Below are positions 1 through 8,036 of a stretch of 23,676 nucleotides of DNA, piece by piece. A program made the position numbers and the translations under genes. The notes beneath the pieces are model-generated. The model searched no databases. It had not been told where the DNA came from and saw nothing but the letters and a program-made list of their open reading frames with translations. Source of the DNA: Prevotella sp. UBA1378 (GTDB lineage: Bacteria > Bacteroidota > Bacteroidia > Bacteroidales > Bacteroidaceae); contig DBRC01000016.1 of the NCBI GenBank assembly GCA_002305505.1, forward strand, positions 1 to 23,676, read 5' to 3'. The stretch's first letter is position 1, and the number at the start of each line of letters is the position of its first letter.

Positions 1-90
1 CCACGGACTTTCACGCCTGCGCCGCTTTTTCATGTAAATCAGACCTTACTGAATGCCTTATGCGCAATGGCAATATGTTGCGTTAACCCG

Positions 91-3000
91 TTAATCCGTT
101 AATCTGATTTTCTTGTATGCCACGCGTTGCCGTCGCCATGTGTAGGTGCAGTGCAGCGAACCGTCTTTCCCTTGGATGATGGCCGGGTAACTGTACTGAC
201 TGATGGGCGAGTCTTCGAGCGTGAGCCAGTGGCGCCAATGTGTGCCGTCGTCCGACAGGGCGATGCTTACGGGGGTTCGTACACCTTTCTTGGTGCCGGT
301 GAGCGTACCGAAGTTGTTGTATATCAGCGCGTGGCGGCCATCGCTGAGCGTCACGGCATCGGTGCCGCTTTGGTTGTTGGGCACGTCGGTCAGCACCACC
401 TTGCTCCACGAGTCGCCCTGGTCGCTGCTGAACGACGTAGCCAGCCGCCCGTTGCGGGTGCGCATCAACACCTGCAGGCGGCCATCCTTCAGTTGCAGTA
501 TCGACGGCTGTATGCAGTCGATGGGCTTGATGTCGCCGGGGTTCTCCGTGCGCGGTGCCGTCTCCGCCTCTACGGGGCCTACGTATTTCCACTCCTTGGT
601 CTTCAGGTTGTAAATCTCCACATGAAACTTCCACCCGTTTTTCTCCGTGCTCGAACCGCAAATCAGGCGGTCGCCGATGAGTATGGGCTTGTTCTTTACA
701 GGGCCGAGGAACCCCTTTGGCAGCGGCTCGCGCCGGCTCCATGTGCGCCCGCCGTCCTTCGATTTAACCAGCCATCCCGTCCAGTCGGCCACGTTCAGCC
801 CAATCTTGTAGAACAGCCATATCTCGCCGTCGGGCATGGTGAAGAGCACAGGGTTCCAGCAAGCCTTGCGTTTCCACGAGGCCGTGTTCTGTGCGGCAGG
901 GTGCCCCACACCGGCGACAGGGCCGGCACTGGCAGCAGTGGTCGAATCGTTGATGCCGGCCAACAAGGCGTCATCCGTTCCCGGCACGAACACGCCGTCG
1001 GCAGCCAGTATCGGTTCGCTCCATGCGTCGCTGCCCTTTTTCTTGATGTTCACCCAGATGCATACGTCGGGGTTGCGCTCGTGTTTGCCGCCGAAATATG
1101 CGGCCACGAGGTCGCCCCGCTCCGTCTCCGTGATGGTCGACGAATGGCATTGCGGGAAAGGAGCCGTCTCGTAGAGGAACTCGTCCTTTACGATGGCAGC
1201 GTCGGCCGTGGGGATGGCCACGCTGTATTTGTATTCGCCCGAGCCGATGCGCTGCGTCGTTCCGTCGGGCAGGAAGACGTCGGCCGTAGTGTTGCACGGC
1301 ACGGTTACGGTCCACTCGAGATGTTGCAGCGTCTTCTTCCATCGGCTGCCGATGGTGCCGTAAGGCGAGGCGTAGCTCACGTCGGCCTGCGAGCAGTCCT
1401 GTATGTGGAAGTCGGGTTTCAGGATAAAGTGCTTGTAGGCCACGGAGTCGTTGCGTATGCCGCCGATATTCTGGTAGCACCACGTCAGCAGGTCGCCCAG
1501 CAGCATTACGTGGTTGCCGCTGTTCATCCAAGGGGCGGCCTTGTCGCCGTTCCATAGCTCCCAGATGGTGGTTGCGCCCTGTTCGGCCATATAGCCCCAC
1601 GAAGGATAGGTGCTGTTGGTGGCCAGCAGATAGGCCACGTCGCTGAACCCGTTGTCGCTGAGGCCGCGCATCAGCCACGATATGCCGATTACGCCGCACG
1701 GCACGTGCCCGTTGTTCTTTACGATGATGTTCTCCACCACTTGTTTCGCCACCTCGGCCTTCAGCGAGTCGGGCACGATGCCGAAGCTCAGCGCCAGCAG
1801 GTTGGCCGTGGCCGTGTTGTTGCCATAGAAGACGGAGTCGGGGTAGAGCGGGTGTCCGGGTACGGGCGATGTGCCCCGCTTACATGTGAGGAAGGTGCGG
1901 TTGAAGTCGGCGGTCATTATCTCGCGCTTCTTGGCCCAGTAGCGTGCGTCGTCGGATAAATGCTGCATCCGTGCGAAGCGCTCCATCAGTTGCAGGCAGC
2001 GGATGGTGTAGGCCGTGGCGATGAGTGTGCCGTCGGTATTGCGCGCGGGGTCCTTCGCGTGTATCAGCTCCAGTTTCTCGGGCGGCACGCACCAGTCGCC
2101 ATACTTATCCTTCGTGATGATGCCGTCGCGGGTGTAGGTGTCCATGATATGCGTTATCCACCGCTTCATGTTGGGATAGCTGTCGGCGATGGGCTGCGCA
2201 TTGCCAAACTGGCGGTAGAGCATGTCGCACGCGAACGGCAGGGCCGCCGGCCACGACACGTCGTCGGTATAATAGTTCCAGTAAGCCGGTGCCACGTCGG
2301 GTATGCATCCGTCTTCGCGCTGTGCCTCGCAGATGTCGCGTACCCATTTGGTGTACAGCCGCTCGTTGCCGAACAGGAAGCTCTCGCCCAGCGAGCCCAC
2401 GGTGCGGTCGCCCAGCCACGGCTGGCGTTCGTTGCGCTGCGGACAGTCGACAGGCATGCCCTTATAGTTCGACTTGATGCCCCACCAAGCGTTGCGCATC
2501 ACCCTGTTCAGTATCGTGTCACTGCACTCGAACGAGCCGGTATTCTCCATTTCATCGCTCACCACGCTGGCTTTTACATCGCCCGTTGTCACGCCGGTGC
2601 CGCTCACTTCCACGTACCGGAATCCGTGCGTTACGAAGACCGGATGCCATGCACCGTTCTCCTTCCCGTTGCAGATATAGATGTCTTCGGAGCGTGCATC
2701 GCGCAGGTTGGCCGTGTAGAGCTGTCCGTCGTCGGCCAGTTTCTCGGCGTAGCGTATGCGGATGGTGTCGCCGGCCTTCCCTTTCGGCGTCAGCACCACC
2801 CACCCGGCCATGTTCTGCCCGAAGTCGATGATGGCCTTCTTCGTTCCCGTGGCATGGATGCTCTTAGGCTTCAGGTCGCCGCATCCCATGCCGGGGGCCA
2901 TTTGTGCGCGCAGCGTTCCTTCGGGTATGGCCGTGCGCTCGGCAGGCATCCATCCCGAGTCGTCGTAGCCCGGCCGTGTCCATTCGCCCAGCTCCTTGCG

Positions 3001-3900
3001 TGCGTCGTACGTTTCGCCGTCGTATTCGTTGTTGGTGCGTATGGGGCCGTCGGCCGACAGTCGCCATGTCTCGTCGGTGGCAATGCGCTCCGTGGTGCCG
3101 TCGGCATATTCGATGACGATGTTGATGCGGCACTTCGGCAGCCCGAAGGTGGCATTCTTATATGGTTTGTTCTGCCGCATGGCAAAGTAGCGCCCGTTGC
3201 CCAGCATGATGGCGGCACAGTTTTGCCCGGCTATTCCGGCAGTGATGTCGTAGGTGTTGTATAGCACCGTCTTGCGGAAATCCGTCGGCATGGGTGCCAG
3301 CGCACTGCTGTAGCACTCGCCGTTAAGGTAAAAGTAATGCAGCCCCAGGCCTGCTACATAAGCCGTGGCCCGCTTCACCTCCTTCTTGGCGGCGAATTCC
3401 TTGCGCAGGTAGCGTGCCGCCAAGCGCGAGTGTTGCCCCCGTTCTTCGCCCGGCATGAGCCGCTCTAATCCTATCCATCGGCCGCTCCACGAGGTTTCGC
3501 CGAGCAGTCCGATGCTGAAGCGGTCCACTGCTGCAGCCGGCTTGCCCTTGTCGCTCCATTCCGTGGCGCCTTTGTTCGTAGTAACCTTCACCCTCCAGTA
3601 GCACAGTTGTCCGCTTTTCAGCCGTTTCCCGGCATACGGTATCCAAAGTTGTTCGTCGCTTTGCACGTCGCCCGTGTCCCACAGGTCGCCGTTGCCGCCG
3701 GGTGTCGACGACACGATGATGCGGTAGCCCGTCTGCACCACGCCCTTCTTGTCGGAGACGAGCTGCCACGATAGGCGCGGCCGGTCGGTGTCGATGCCCA
3801 GCGGCGAGGTCATGTTTTCTACGCGCAGGTTGACAACCTCCACCTTGGCCGTTGCGTTCAGCGTCGTGGCCAGTAGCAGCAGTGTGATAAGCTTATTCAT
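91..3900 (-). CDS. GH78 alpha-L-rhamnosidase fused to a BNR/sialidase-like beta-propeller
   Basis: This 1269-aa exported protein should remove terminal alpha-L-rhamnose from a glycan. Residues 1-18 form a signal peptide. A beta-sandwich region and a rhamnosidase N-terminal domain (about 158-330) follow, then a second sandwich, the (alpha/alpha)6 catalytic barrel (about 455-800) and a small C-terminal sheet. The GH78 signature DCPQRNERQPWLGD carries the likely general acid E491, with D485 and D498. The likely base is E781 in TTIWELWNGD. From about residue 905 to the end there is a second module of the BNR_2 type, with Asp boxes SKDGGRTW (W1054) and SSDQGDSW (W1165). I see no sialidase RIP motif, so sialidase activity is not supported; this half could be another exo-hydrolase or a binding module. 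The protein is much longer than a single-domain GH78. Its start overlaps the end of the GH140 gene by 8 bp, implying translational coupling. GH78 assignment is firm; the activity of the fused half is unknown. Confidence 0.93.
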   Translation of the reverse strand: MNKLITLLLLATTLNATAKVEVVNLRVENMTSPLGIDTDRPRLSWQLVSDKKGVVQTGYRIIVSSTPGGNGDLWDTGDVQSDEQLWIPYAGKRLKSGQLCYWRVKVTTNKGATEWSDKGKPAAAVDRFSIGLLGETSWSGRWIGLERLMPGEERGQHSRLAARYLRKEFAAKKEVKRATAYVAGLGLHYFYLNGECYSSALAPMPTDFRKTVLYNTYDITAGIAGQNCAAIMLGNGRYFAMRQNKPYKNATFGLPKCRINIVIEYADGTTERIATDETWRLSADGPIRTNNEYDGETYDARKELGEWTRPGYDDSGWMPAERTAIPEGTLRAQMAPGMGCGDLKPKSIHATGTKKAIIDFGQNMAGWVVLTPKGKAGDTIRIRYAEKLADDGQLYTANLRDARSEDIYICNGKENGAWHPVFVTHGFRYVEVSGTGVTTGDVKASVVSDEMENTGSFECSDTILNRVMRNAWWGIKSNYKGMPVDCPQRNERQPWLGDRTVGSLGESFLFGNERLYTKWVRDICEAQREDGCIPDVAPAYWNYYTDDVSWPAALPFACDMLYRQFGNAQPIADSYPNMKRWITHIMDTYTRDGIITKDKYGDWCVPPEKLELIHAKDPARNTDGTLIATAYTIRCLQLMERFARMQHLSDDARYWAKKREIMTADFNRTFLTCKRGTSPVPGHPLYPDSVFYGNNTATANLLALSFGIVPDSLKAEVAKQVVENIIVKNNGHVPCGVIGISWLMRGLSDNGFSDVAYLLATNSTYPSWGYMAEQGATTIWELWNGDKAAPWMNSGNHVMLLGDLLTWCYQNIGGIRNDSVAYKHFILKPDFHIQDCSQADVSYASPYGTIGSRWKKTLQHLEWTVTVPCNTTADVFLPDGTTQRIGSGEYKYSVAIPTADAAIVKDEFLYETAPFPQCHSSTITETERGDLVAAYFGGKHERNPDVCIWVNIKKKGSDAWSEPILAADGVFVPGTDDALLAGINDSTTAASAGPVAGVGHPAAQNTASWKRKACWNPVLFTMPDGEIWLFYKIGLNVADWTGWLVKSKDGGRTWSRREPLPKGFLGPVKNKPILIGDRLICGSSTEKNGWKFHVEIYNLKTKEWKYVGPVEAETAPRTENPGDIKPIDCIQPSILQLKDGRLQVLMRTRNGRLATSFSSDQGDSWSKVVLTDVPNNQSGTDAVTLSDGRHALIYNNFGTLTGTKKGVRTPVSIALSDDGTHWRHWLTLEDSPISQYSYPAIIQGKDGSLHCTYTWRRQRVAYKKIRLTD

Positions 3901-5326
3901 TGCGGTCGGTCTTTTCCTTCTTCTTTTCGGCCGCCAAGGCCCTTTGTTCTTTCTTCAGGTAGTCTTTTGAGGCATCGATGGCGATGAGCACGCCGTCGGC
4001 CGTGCCGTGCGGCCTGAAGGTGAGCGTCTTACTGGGATGTTCGCCGAGGAAAGTCAGCGCGCCGTTCTGCGGGTTCATCCACCATACCAGTTTCTTTGTG
4101 CCGCTGATTTTCGAAAGGTCGAGGCGCATCTCCCTGCCCGTATAGTTGTACACCAGCAGGTAGTCGGTGCCGCGCGTGGCGATCAGTCGTTCGTATTGCG
4201 TGCCGTTGTCCTTTACGATGCTTTGGTCGGGTACGCGCTCGAAGTAGGGGAACGATAGCATCAGCTGCTTCAGGTACTTCATCTGGTTGAAGCCCTCATC
4301 GCCAAGCGCCTCGTACCAAGGGCGTGATGCGAAGTAAGACGGTTCGTACCCCGGGCGGTAGAATTGCATGATGGAGTTGTTGCCGTAGGTGTGCCCGCAG
4401 CTTCCCGCGAATACGCTCCAGTAAGCATAGCGCCGCACGTCGGCCGCCTGCCAGCGCGGTTCGTTGGCATCGTGCAGCCCCTGCGGTATGTCCTCATAGC
4501 TCGGTTCGTCGTCGAGTACGGGCTTGATGGGCCTGTATGCCCAAGTAGAGTCGACATACATCCAAGAGTCCTCCTCGGTATTGTCGGGTATGGGGTAGTC
4601 TTTATTGCCCATGCGCTGCCCGTAGCGGCGGTGCCCGCTCTGGAACATGTGGAAGTCGAGCCATGAAGCCTTGCTCCACCATTTGGCCGACGTGTAGCGT
4701 CCGCGCGGATGGTAAGTCATGAGGTGGTTCCTGTCGATGCCTTTGATAGTGGTGGCCAGCGCCTCCCACACCTCGGGGCGTATATCGCCCTGTATGTCGC
4801 CCCCTATCATCCAGATGATGTTGGGCCTGTCCTTATAGCGTTCGGCAAGGAAGCGCCCGTACCTCTTGGCCTGTTCGGCGTTCATCTTTCCGCTCTTCAC
4901 CAGTCCGCCCCAGATGCACACCATCCCGATGTAGATGCCTTGGCGGCCGGCCGTCTCGATGATATAGTCCATGTGGTCCCAATAGCCGTATACGCCTTTG
5001 CGGTCGATGTTGCTGAAGTCCCAGTCGGGCGTGCCCGATGCCTGGCCGTAGACGTTCATCGACGGCACGTCGTTGAGCACCTGCACCTGTACCATGTTGT
5101 ATCCCGCCTCGGCGCAGCGTTTCAGGTAAAAGTTCACCTCGTCGCGGTTGAGCCGTTCGGGCATGAGCCATGCCGTTTCGCCGAGCCAAAAGAAAGGCTT
5201 GCCGTTTTCGAACTGGAAGAATCTGCCGTTCTCCGAAATCTTCAGTCGCCCATTGTCCCATGGGGTAGCTGCCGATGCTGTCAATGCGAGCAGGGCGAGC
5301 ATTGTAATAAAGTATTTTTTCATCAT
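3893..5326 (-). CDS. GH140-type apiosidase (DUF4038 family)
   Basis: This 477-aa secreted glycoside hydrolase has a signal peptide at about residues 1-19, a TIM barrel (DUF4038) to about residue 360, and a C-terminal beta-sandwich resembling the putative collagen-binding domain usual in this family. The candidate catalytic pair is D177 in MIGGDIQGD and E274 in VLDDEPSYED. Their spacing of 97 residues equals that of the catalytic pair I recall for the characterised Bacteroides thetaiotaomicron GH140 apiosidase (D187/E284). Family knowledge predicts release of apiose-linked side chains, as in rhamnogalacturonan II. The exact bond cut here is inferred. The C-terminus is rich in lysine and glutamate. 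The start is a double ATG (MMKKYF) followed by a clear signal peptide. The next gene (GH78) overlaps it by 8 bp. I see no clear TAnnTTTG promoter directly upstream, so it may depend on read-through across the palindrome-rich gap. Confidence 0.88.
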   Translation of the reverse strand: MMKKYFITMLALLALTASAATPWDNGRLKISENGRFFQFENGKPFFWLGETAWLMPERLNRDEVNFYLKRCAEAGYNMVQVQVLNDVPSMNVYGQASGTPDWDFSNIDRKGVYGYWDHMDYIIETAGRQGIYIGMVCIWGGLVKSGKMNAEQAKRYGRFLAERYKDRPNIIWMIGGDIQGDIRPEVWEALATTIKGIDRNHLMTYHPRGRYTSAKWWSKASWLDFHMFQSGHRRYGQRMGNKDYPIPDNTEEDSWMYVDSTWAYRPIKPVLDDEPSYEDIPQGLHDANEPRWQAADVRRYAYWSVFAGSCGHTYGNNSIMQFYRPGYEPSYFASRPWYEALGDEGFNQMKYLKQLMLSFPYFERVPDQSIVKDNGTQYERLIATRGTDYLLVYNYTGREMRLDLSKISGTKKLVWWMNPQNGALTFLGEHPSKTLTFRPHGTADGVLIAIDASKDYLKKEQRALAAEKKKEKTDRNE

Positions 5327-5491
5327 ATACTATAGTTGGTTGCCGCCGTGGATTTATAATCGGGCAGCTTCTGTCTTATAAATAGACGGTTCGGCCGCCC
5401 TTGTGTCAACAGTCGGCATGCAAAAAAATGCTATCTCCATCCAAACAGCATGCAAAAGCAGTTAGTCTGTGCCGGCCGTCGGCCATGGGCA

Positions 5492-5559
5492 TTTTGATTT
5501 TTGGCCATTTTTCTGAGATTTTTGGCCAAAAATCTCAGAAAAATGGCCAAAAATCAAAA
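5492..5559. repeat. Perfect 68-bp palindrome without a spacer
   Basis: Two 34-bp arms (5492-5525 and 5526-5559) are exact reverse complements meeting at TTTTTGGCCAAAAA. Pairing fails only at 5491/5560. Each arm holds two copies of TTTTTGGCC flanking TTTTTCTGAGA, so there is internal repetition too. As RNA it would form a very long AU-rich hairpin on either strand; as DNA it could extrude a cruciform. The GH92 gene lies upstream on the minus strand and GH140 downstream. It could be a terminator, an RNA stabiliser or a copy of an interspersed repeat. No flanking target duplication or transposase is visible. Confidence 0.95.
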
Positions 5560-5683
5560 CAGGGGTATATCCGCCGCCTTGCAACGGGCGTGCCGCCGCA
5601 GCGCAAGGGGGCGCCGCCGGCCGGATTAACGTGATGTCCTTATCCCGGACCCAGGTAATTTTATTGCCCTAACCCATATAAGG

Positions 5684-5715
5684 AATCTCAGAAATATAGC
5701 TATATTTCCGAGATT
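5684..5715. repeat. Imperfect palindrome sharing AATCTCAGAAA with the 68-bp one
   Basis: Two 16-bp arms centre on ATAGCTAT with a single mismatched pair (5690/5709). The left arm starts AATCTCAGAAA, the same string found in the right arm of the larger palindrome at about 5531-5541. This suggests the two are related elements rather than chance. Confidence 0.85.
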
Positions 5716-5728
5716 TATTGCAATAAAT
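5713..5728. repeat. Short perfect palindrome ATTTATTGCAATAAAT
   Basis: This 16-bp perfect dyad directly follows and overlaps the 5684-5715 palindrome. The ATTGCAAT core recurs about 20 bp further right, at about 5737-5745. With its neighbour it makes a compact cluster of symmetrical AT-rich sites behind the GH92 stop codon. Function unknown. Confidence 0.7.
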
Positions 5729-5842
5729 GAGAGAAAAATTGCAATATTTCTTTCTGGTGTGCCGGCCGCCGCCCGCCGCTTGCATAGCAACTGGCGGCAT
5801 AAGGGAAAGCGGGGGTACGGTAATGGCTTGGTGTACGGCAGC

Positions 5843-8026
5843 TCAATAGCCCATCGTGAACTCCAGCGTCCCGCCGTCCATGATGGTTTGGTGGGCAAGC
5901 GTATACCGGGTATACGGCCGGCCGTTGAGCCTCATCTTCTTAACATATACCTGTTCCTTGCTTTTACGGTGGGCTATGACGGTGAACGTATTGCCATTCT
6001 GCAAATGGAGCGTCAGCTTGTCGAAAAGCGGGGTGCCGATGGCATACTCGCCGGAAGCGGGATTCACAGGATAGAACCCCATCGCACTCAGCAGATACCA
6101 GGACGACATCTCGCCGCAGTCGTCGTTGCCGGCATAACCGCTCGAAGAAGTGTTGTACATCTCACGCATGATGCGCGACACCATGCGCTGCGCCTTGCGC
6201 GGCTCGCCGGCATAGTTGTAGAGATAGGCCACGTGGTGGCTCGGTTCGTTGCCGTGCACATACTGCCCGATGAATCCGCTGGCGTTGCTGTTCAGCTCGC
6301 CGCTGCGGTCGGCCAGGGAGAAAAAGCGGTCGAGCTTATCCACGAAGGCTTTCTTTCCCCCCGTCAAGGCGATAAGCCCCTCGATGTCGTGGGGCACGTA
6401 CCAGTAGTATTGCCACGCATTGCCTTCGGTATAAGGGTTGCCGCCGTTGCCGCCATACACCAGCGGGTCGAAAGGTTCGAGCCAATTTCCCTTATCGTCT
6501 TTTGCACGGAAGAATCCCGTCGCTGCATCGTGCAGGTGGCGGTAGTGCTGGCTGCGGCGGATGAAGCGGCCGTACACGTCGTGCTGCCCCAACCGCTTGG
6601 CAAGCATCGCCACGCACCAATCGTCGAACGACTGTTCGAGGGTGATGCTGACCGACTGCGACTGGATATTCTCGGGCATATACCCGTATTTCTCCCAAAC
6701 CTCGAAGGGCGACCCCGGATGCGGGATGGTGGCCGAACCGACAACAGCATCGAGGACGCGGCGGGCGTCGATGCCCTTCAGCCCTTTCAAGCAAGCGTCC
6801 ACCACCACGGGGATGGCATGGTTGCCTATCATGCAATAGTTGTCTTGCCCCCATAACGCCCAGATGGGCAGATAGCCGTAGCTGTCGTAATGGGTCAGCA
6901 TACTGGCCACGAACGCCTCGTTCCATTCGGGGACGGCGAGCGTATAGAACGGATGCGCCCCACGGTAGGTGTCCCACAGGGAGAAGGTAGTGTAATAATG
7001 CTGCCCTTGGGGCATGCGCTGCGTGGTATAGTCGGTGGCGGTGTACTCGCCGTTGACGTCGCTCAATACGTTAGGCTGTATCAGGGCATGGTACATGGCG
7101 GTGTAGAACAGTTGTTTGCAGGTAGGGTCGCCTTCAGCTTCGATGCGCCCCAAGAGACGGTCCCACACGTGGTCGGCCGACGCTACATACCGGTTGAAAT
7201 CCCAGTGGGGGGCTTCCTGCGCCATATTCTCGCGGGCATTGGCCACGGACACGCTCGACAGCGAAACCTTGGTGACAATGGTATCGCCGCCCGCCGCGTC
7301 GAAATCGAGCCACGCACGCAGGTTTCTCCCGTTGACTACCGGGGCATCGCCGTAGACACGGTCGCCGTCGATGAGCTGATGCCCGGCAATAGGCTTGGAC
7401 AGTTCGATACGGAAATACACACGCCTCAGTTTTGCCCATCCCGTGATGATGCGATAGCCCTCCACGATGGTAGGGCCGACGATGCGTATCTGCGACTGGA
7501 TGATCTTGCGGTCCCAGCTGCCTTTAGAGGCCGAGTGGCCGACATCCAAGTAAATGCGCTGCCGCCGCCCGCAGGGATAGGTATAGCGGTGGATACCCGC
7601 ACGGGTGGTGGCCGAGAGCTCGGCCGTTATCCCGCTTTCGCCCAAGAGCACGCGGTAATACCCGGGGCGGGCTTCTTCGCCGTCGTGGCTGAAGGCCGAC
7701 CACACCCGGCCGCCGGTGGCCGGCATCAGCAAGATGTCGATAAGGTCGCTGGCACCCGTACCGCTCAGCCTTGTATGGCTGAATCCGCAGATGTTCTTGT
7801 CGTTGTAGTCATACCCAGAAGCTTTGTCCCAGTCGGGTGCCTCTTGTGTGTCCGGGCTCAGCTGTACCATGCCGAACGGCATGGTGGCACCGGGGTAGCA
7901 ATTTCCCGATAAACTGTTTTCTACGGCACCCGTGCCGATAAATGGGTTGACGTACCGGGTGTATTCGCCCGCGGCAGCCGCGGCTGCCAACAAAAGCGAC
8001 GGGATGATTGATGCTAAGTATTTCAT
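5843..8026 (-). CDS. GH92 family alpha-mannosidase
   Basis: This 727-aa exported enzyme belongs to GH92, calcium-dependent inverting exo-alpha-mannosidases. A signal peptide at about residues 1-20 is followed by the N-terminal beta-sandwich, which begins with the hallmark YVNPFIGTGA and contains the family's GNCYPGATMPFG and GFSHTRLSGTG. The C-terminal (alpha/alpha)6 barrel contains TEGNAWQYYW, whose E534 is the likely general acid, and GNDDCGEMSSWY, whose D635/D636 supply the catalytic base and contact the metal. Length is normal for the family. The linkage (alpha-1,2, 1,3 and so on) cannot be read from the sequence. It lies 10 bp behind the acetylesterase gene in the same direction, so the two are co-transcribed. 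GH92 is usually linked to N-glycan or mannan breakdown, so its company with plant-type rhamnosidase and apiosidase genes is mixed evidence about the substrate. Confidence 0.95.
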   Translation of the reverse strand: MKYLASIIPSLLLAAAAAAGEYTRYVNPFIGTGAVENSLSGNCYPGATMPFGMVQLSPDTQEAPDWDKASGYDYNDKNICGFSHTRLSGTGASDLIDILLMPATGGRVWSAFSHDGEEARPGYYRVLLGESGITAELSATTRAGIHRYTYPCGRRQRIYLDVGHSASKGSWDRKIIQSQIRIVGPTIVEGYRIITGWAKLRRVYFRIELSKPIAGHQLIDGDRVYGDAPVVNGRNLRAWLDFDAAGGDTIVTKVSLSSVSVANARENMAQEAPHWDFNRYVASADHVWDRLLGRIEAEGDPTCKQLFYTAMYHALIQPNVLSDVNGEYTATDYTTQRMPQGQHYYTTFSLWDTYRGAHPFYTLAVPEWNEAFVASMLTHYDSYGYLPIWALWGQDNYCMIGNHAIPVVVDACLKGLKGIDARRVLDAVVGSATIPHPGSPFEVWEKYGYMPENIQSQSVSITLEQSFDDWCVAMLAKRLGQHDVYGRFIRRSQHYRHLHDAATGFFRAKDDKGNWLEPFDPLVYGGNGGNPYTEGNAWQYYWYVPHDIEGLIALTGGKKAFVDKLDRFFSLADRSGELNSNASGFIGQYVHGNEPSHHVAYLYNYAGEPRKAQRMVSRIMREMYNTSSSGYAGNDDCGEMSSWYLLSAMGFYPVNPASGEYAIGTPLFDKLTLHLQNGNTFTVIAHRKSKEQVYVKKMRLNGRPYTRYTLAHQTIMDGGTLEFTMGY

Positions 8027-8036
8027 ATACGGGCGG

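Larger units (their letters stand above)
5327..5842. other. 516-bp intergenic gap with three palindromes
   Basis: This stretch between GH92 and GH140 contains no credible gene. Short frames here have no recognisable domain and read through the palindromes. It holds a 68-bp perfect palindrome (5492-5559), an imperfect one (5684-5715) and a short perfect one (5713-5728). A TAnnTTTG -7 element for the GH140 gene is not evident in the 75 bp before its start. The gap breaks an otherwise tightly packed gene series, so it may mark a boundary between two transcription units or an mRNA processing point. Confidence 0.75.

Noticed and set aside
80..106. Three CGTTAA units in a row at the end of the GH78 gene, as a possible tandem repeat or CRISPR remnant.
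   Set aside because: The units are short and imperfect, overlap the last codons, and have no spacer structure.
127..1557. A long open frame on the plus strand opposite the GH78 gene, and similar long antisense frames across the window (for example 1960-3264, 10287-11717, 12366-13634, 15785-17152).
   Set aside because: They lie fully opposite genes with clear domains, show no recognisable family, and are expected from GC-rich codon use.
5401..5634. A 77-codon open frame in the GH92-GH140 gap.
   Set aside because: It reads through the 68-bp perfect palindrome, has no recognisable domain and no signs of a start region.
5492..5728. The palindrome cluster as an insertion sequence or MITE.
   Set aside because: I see no transposase, no flanking target-site duplication and no paired terminal repeats around an interior; it is recorded only as a repeat.
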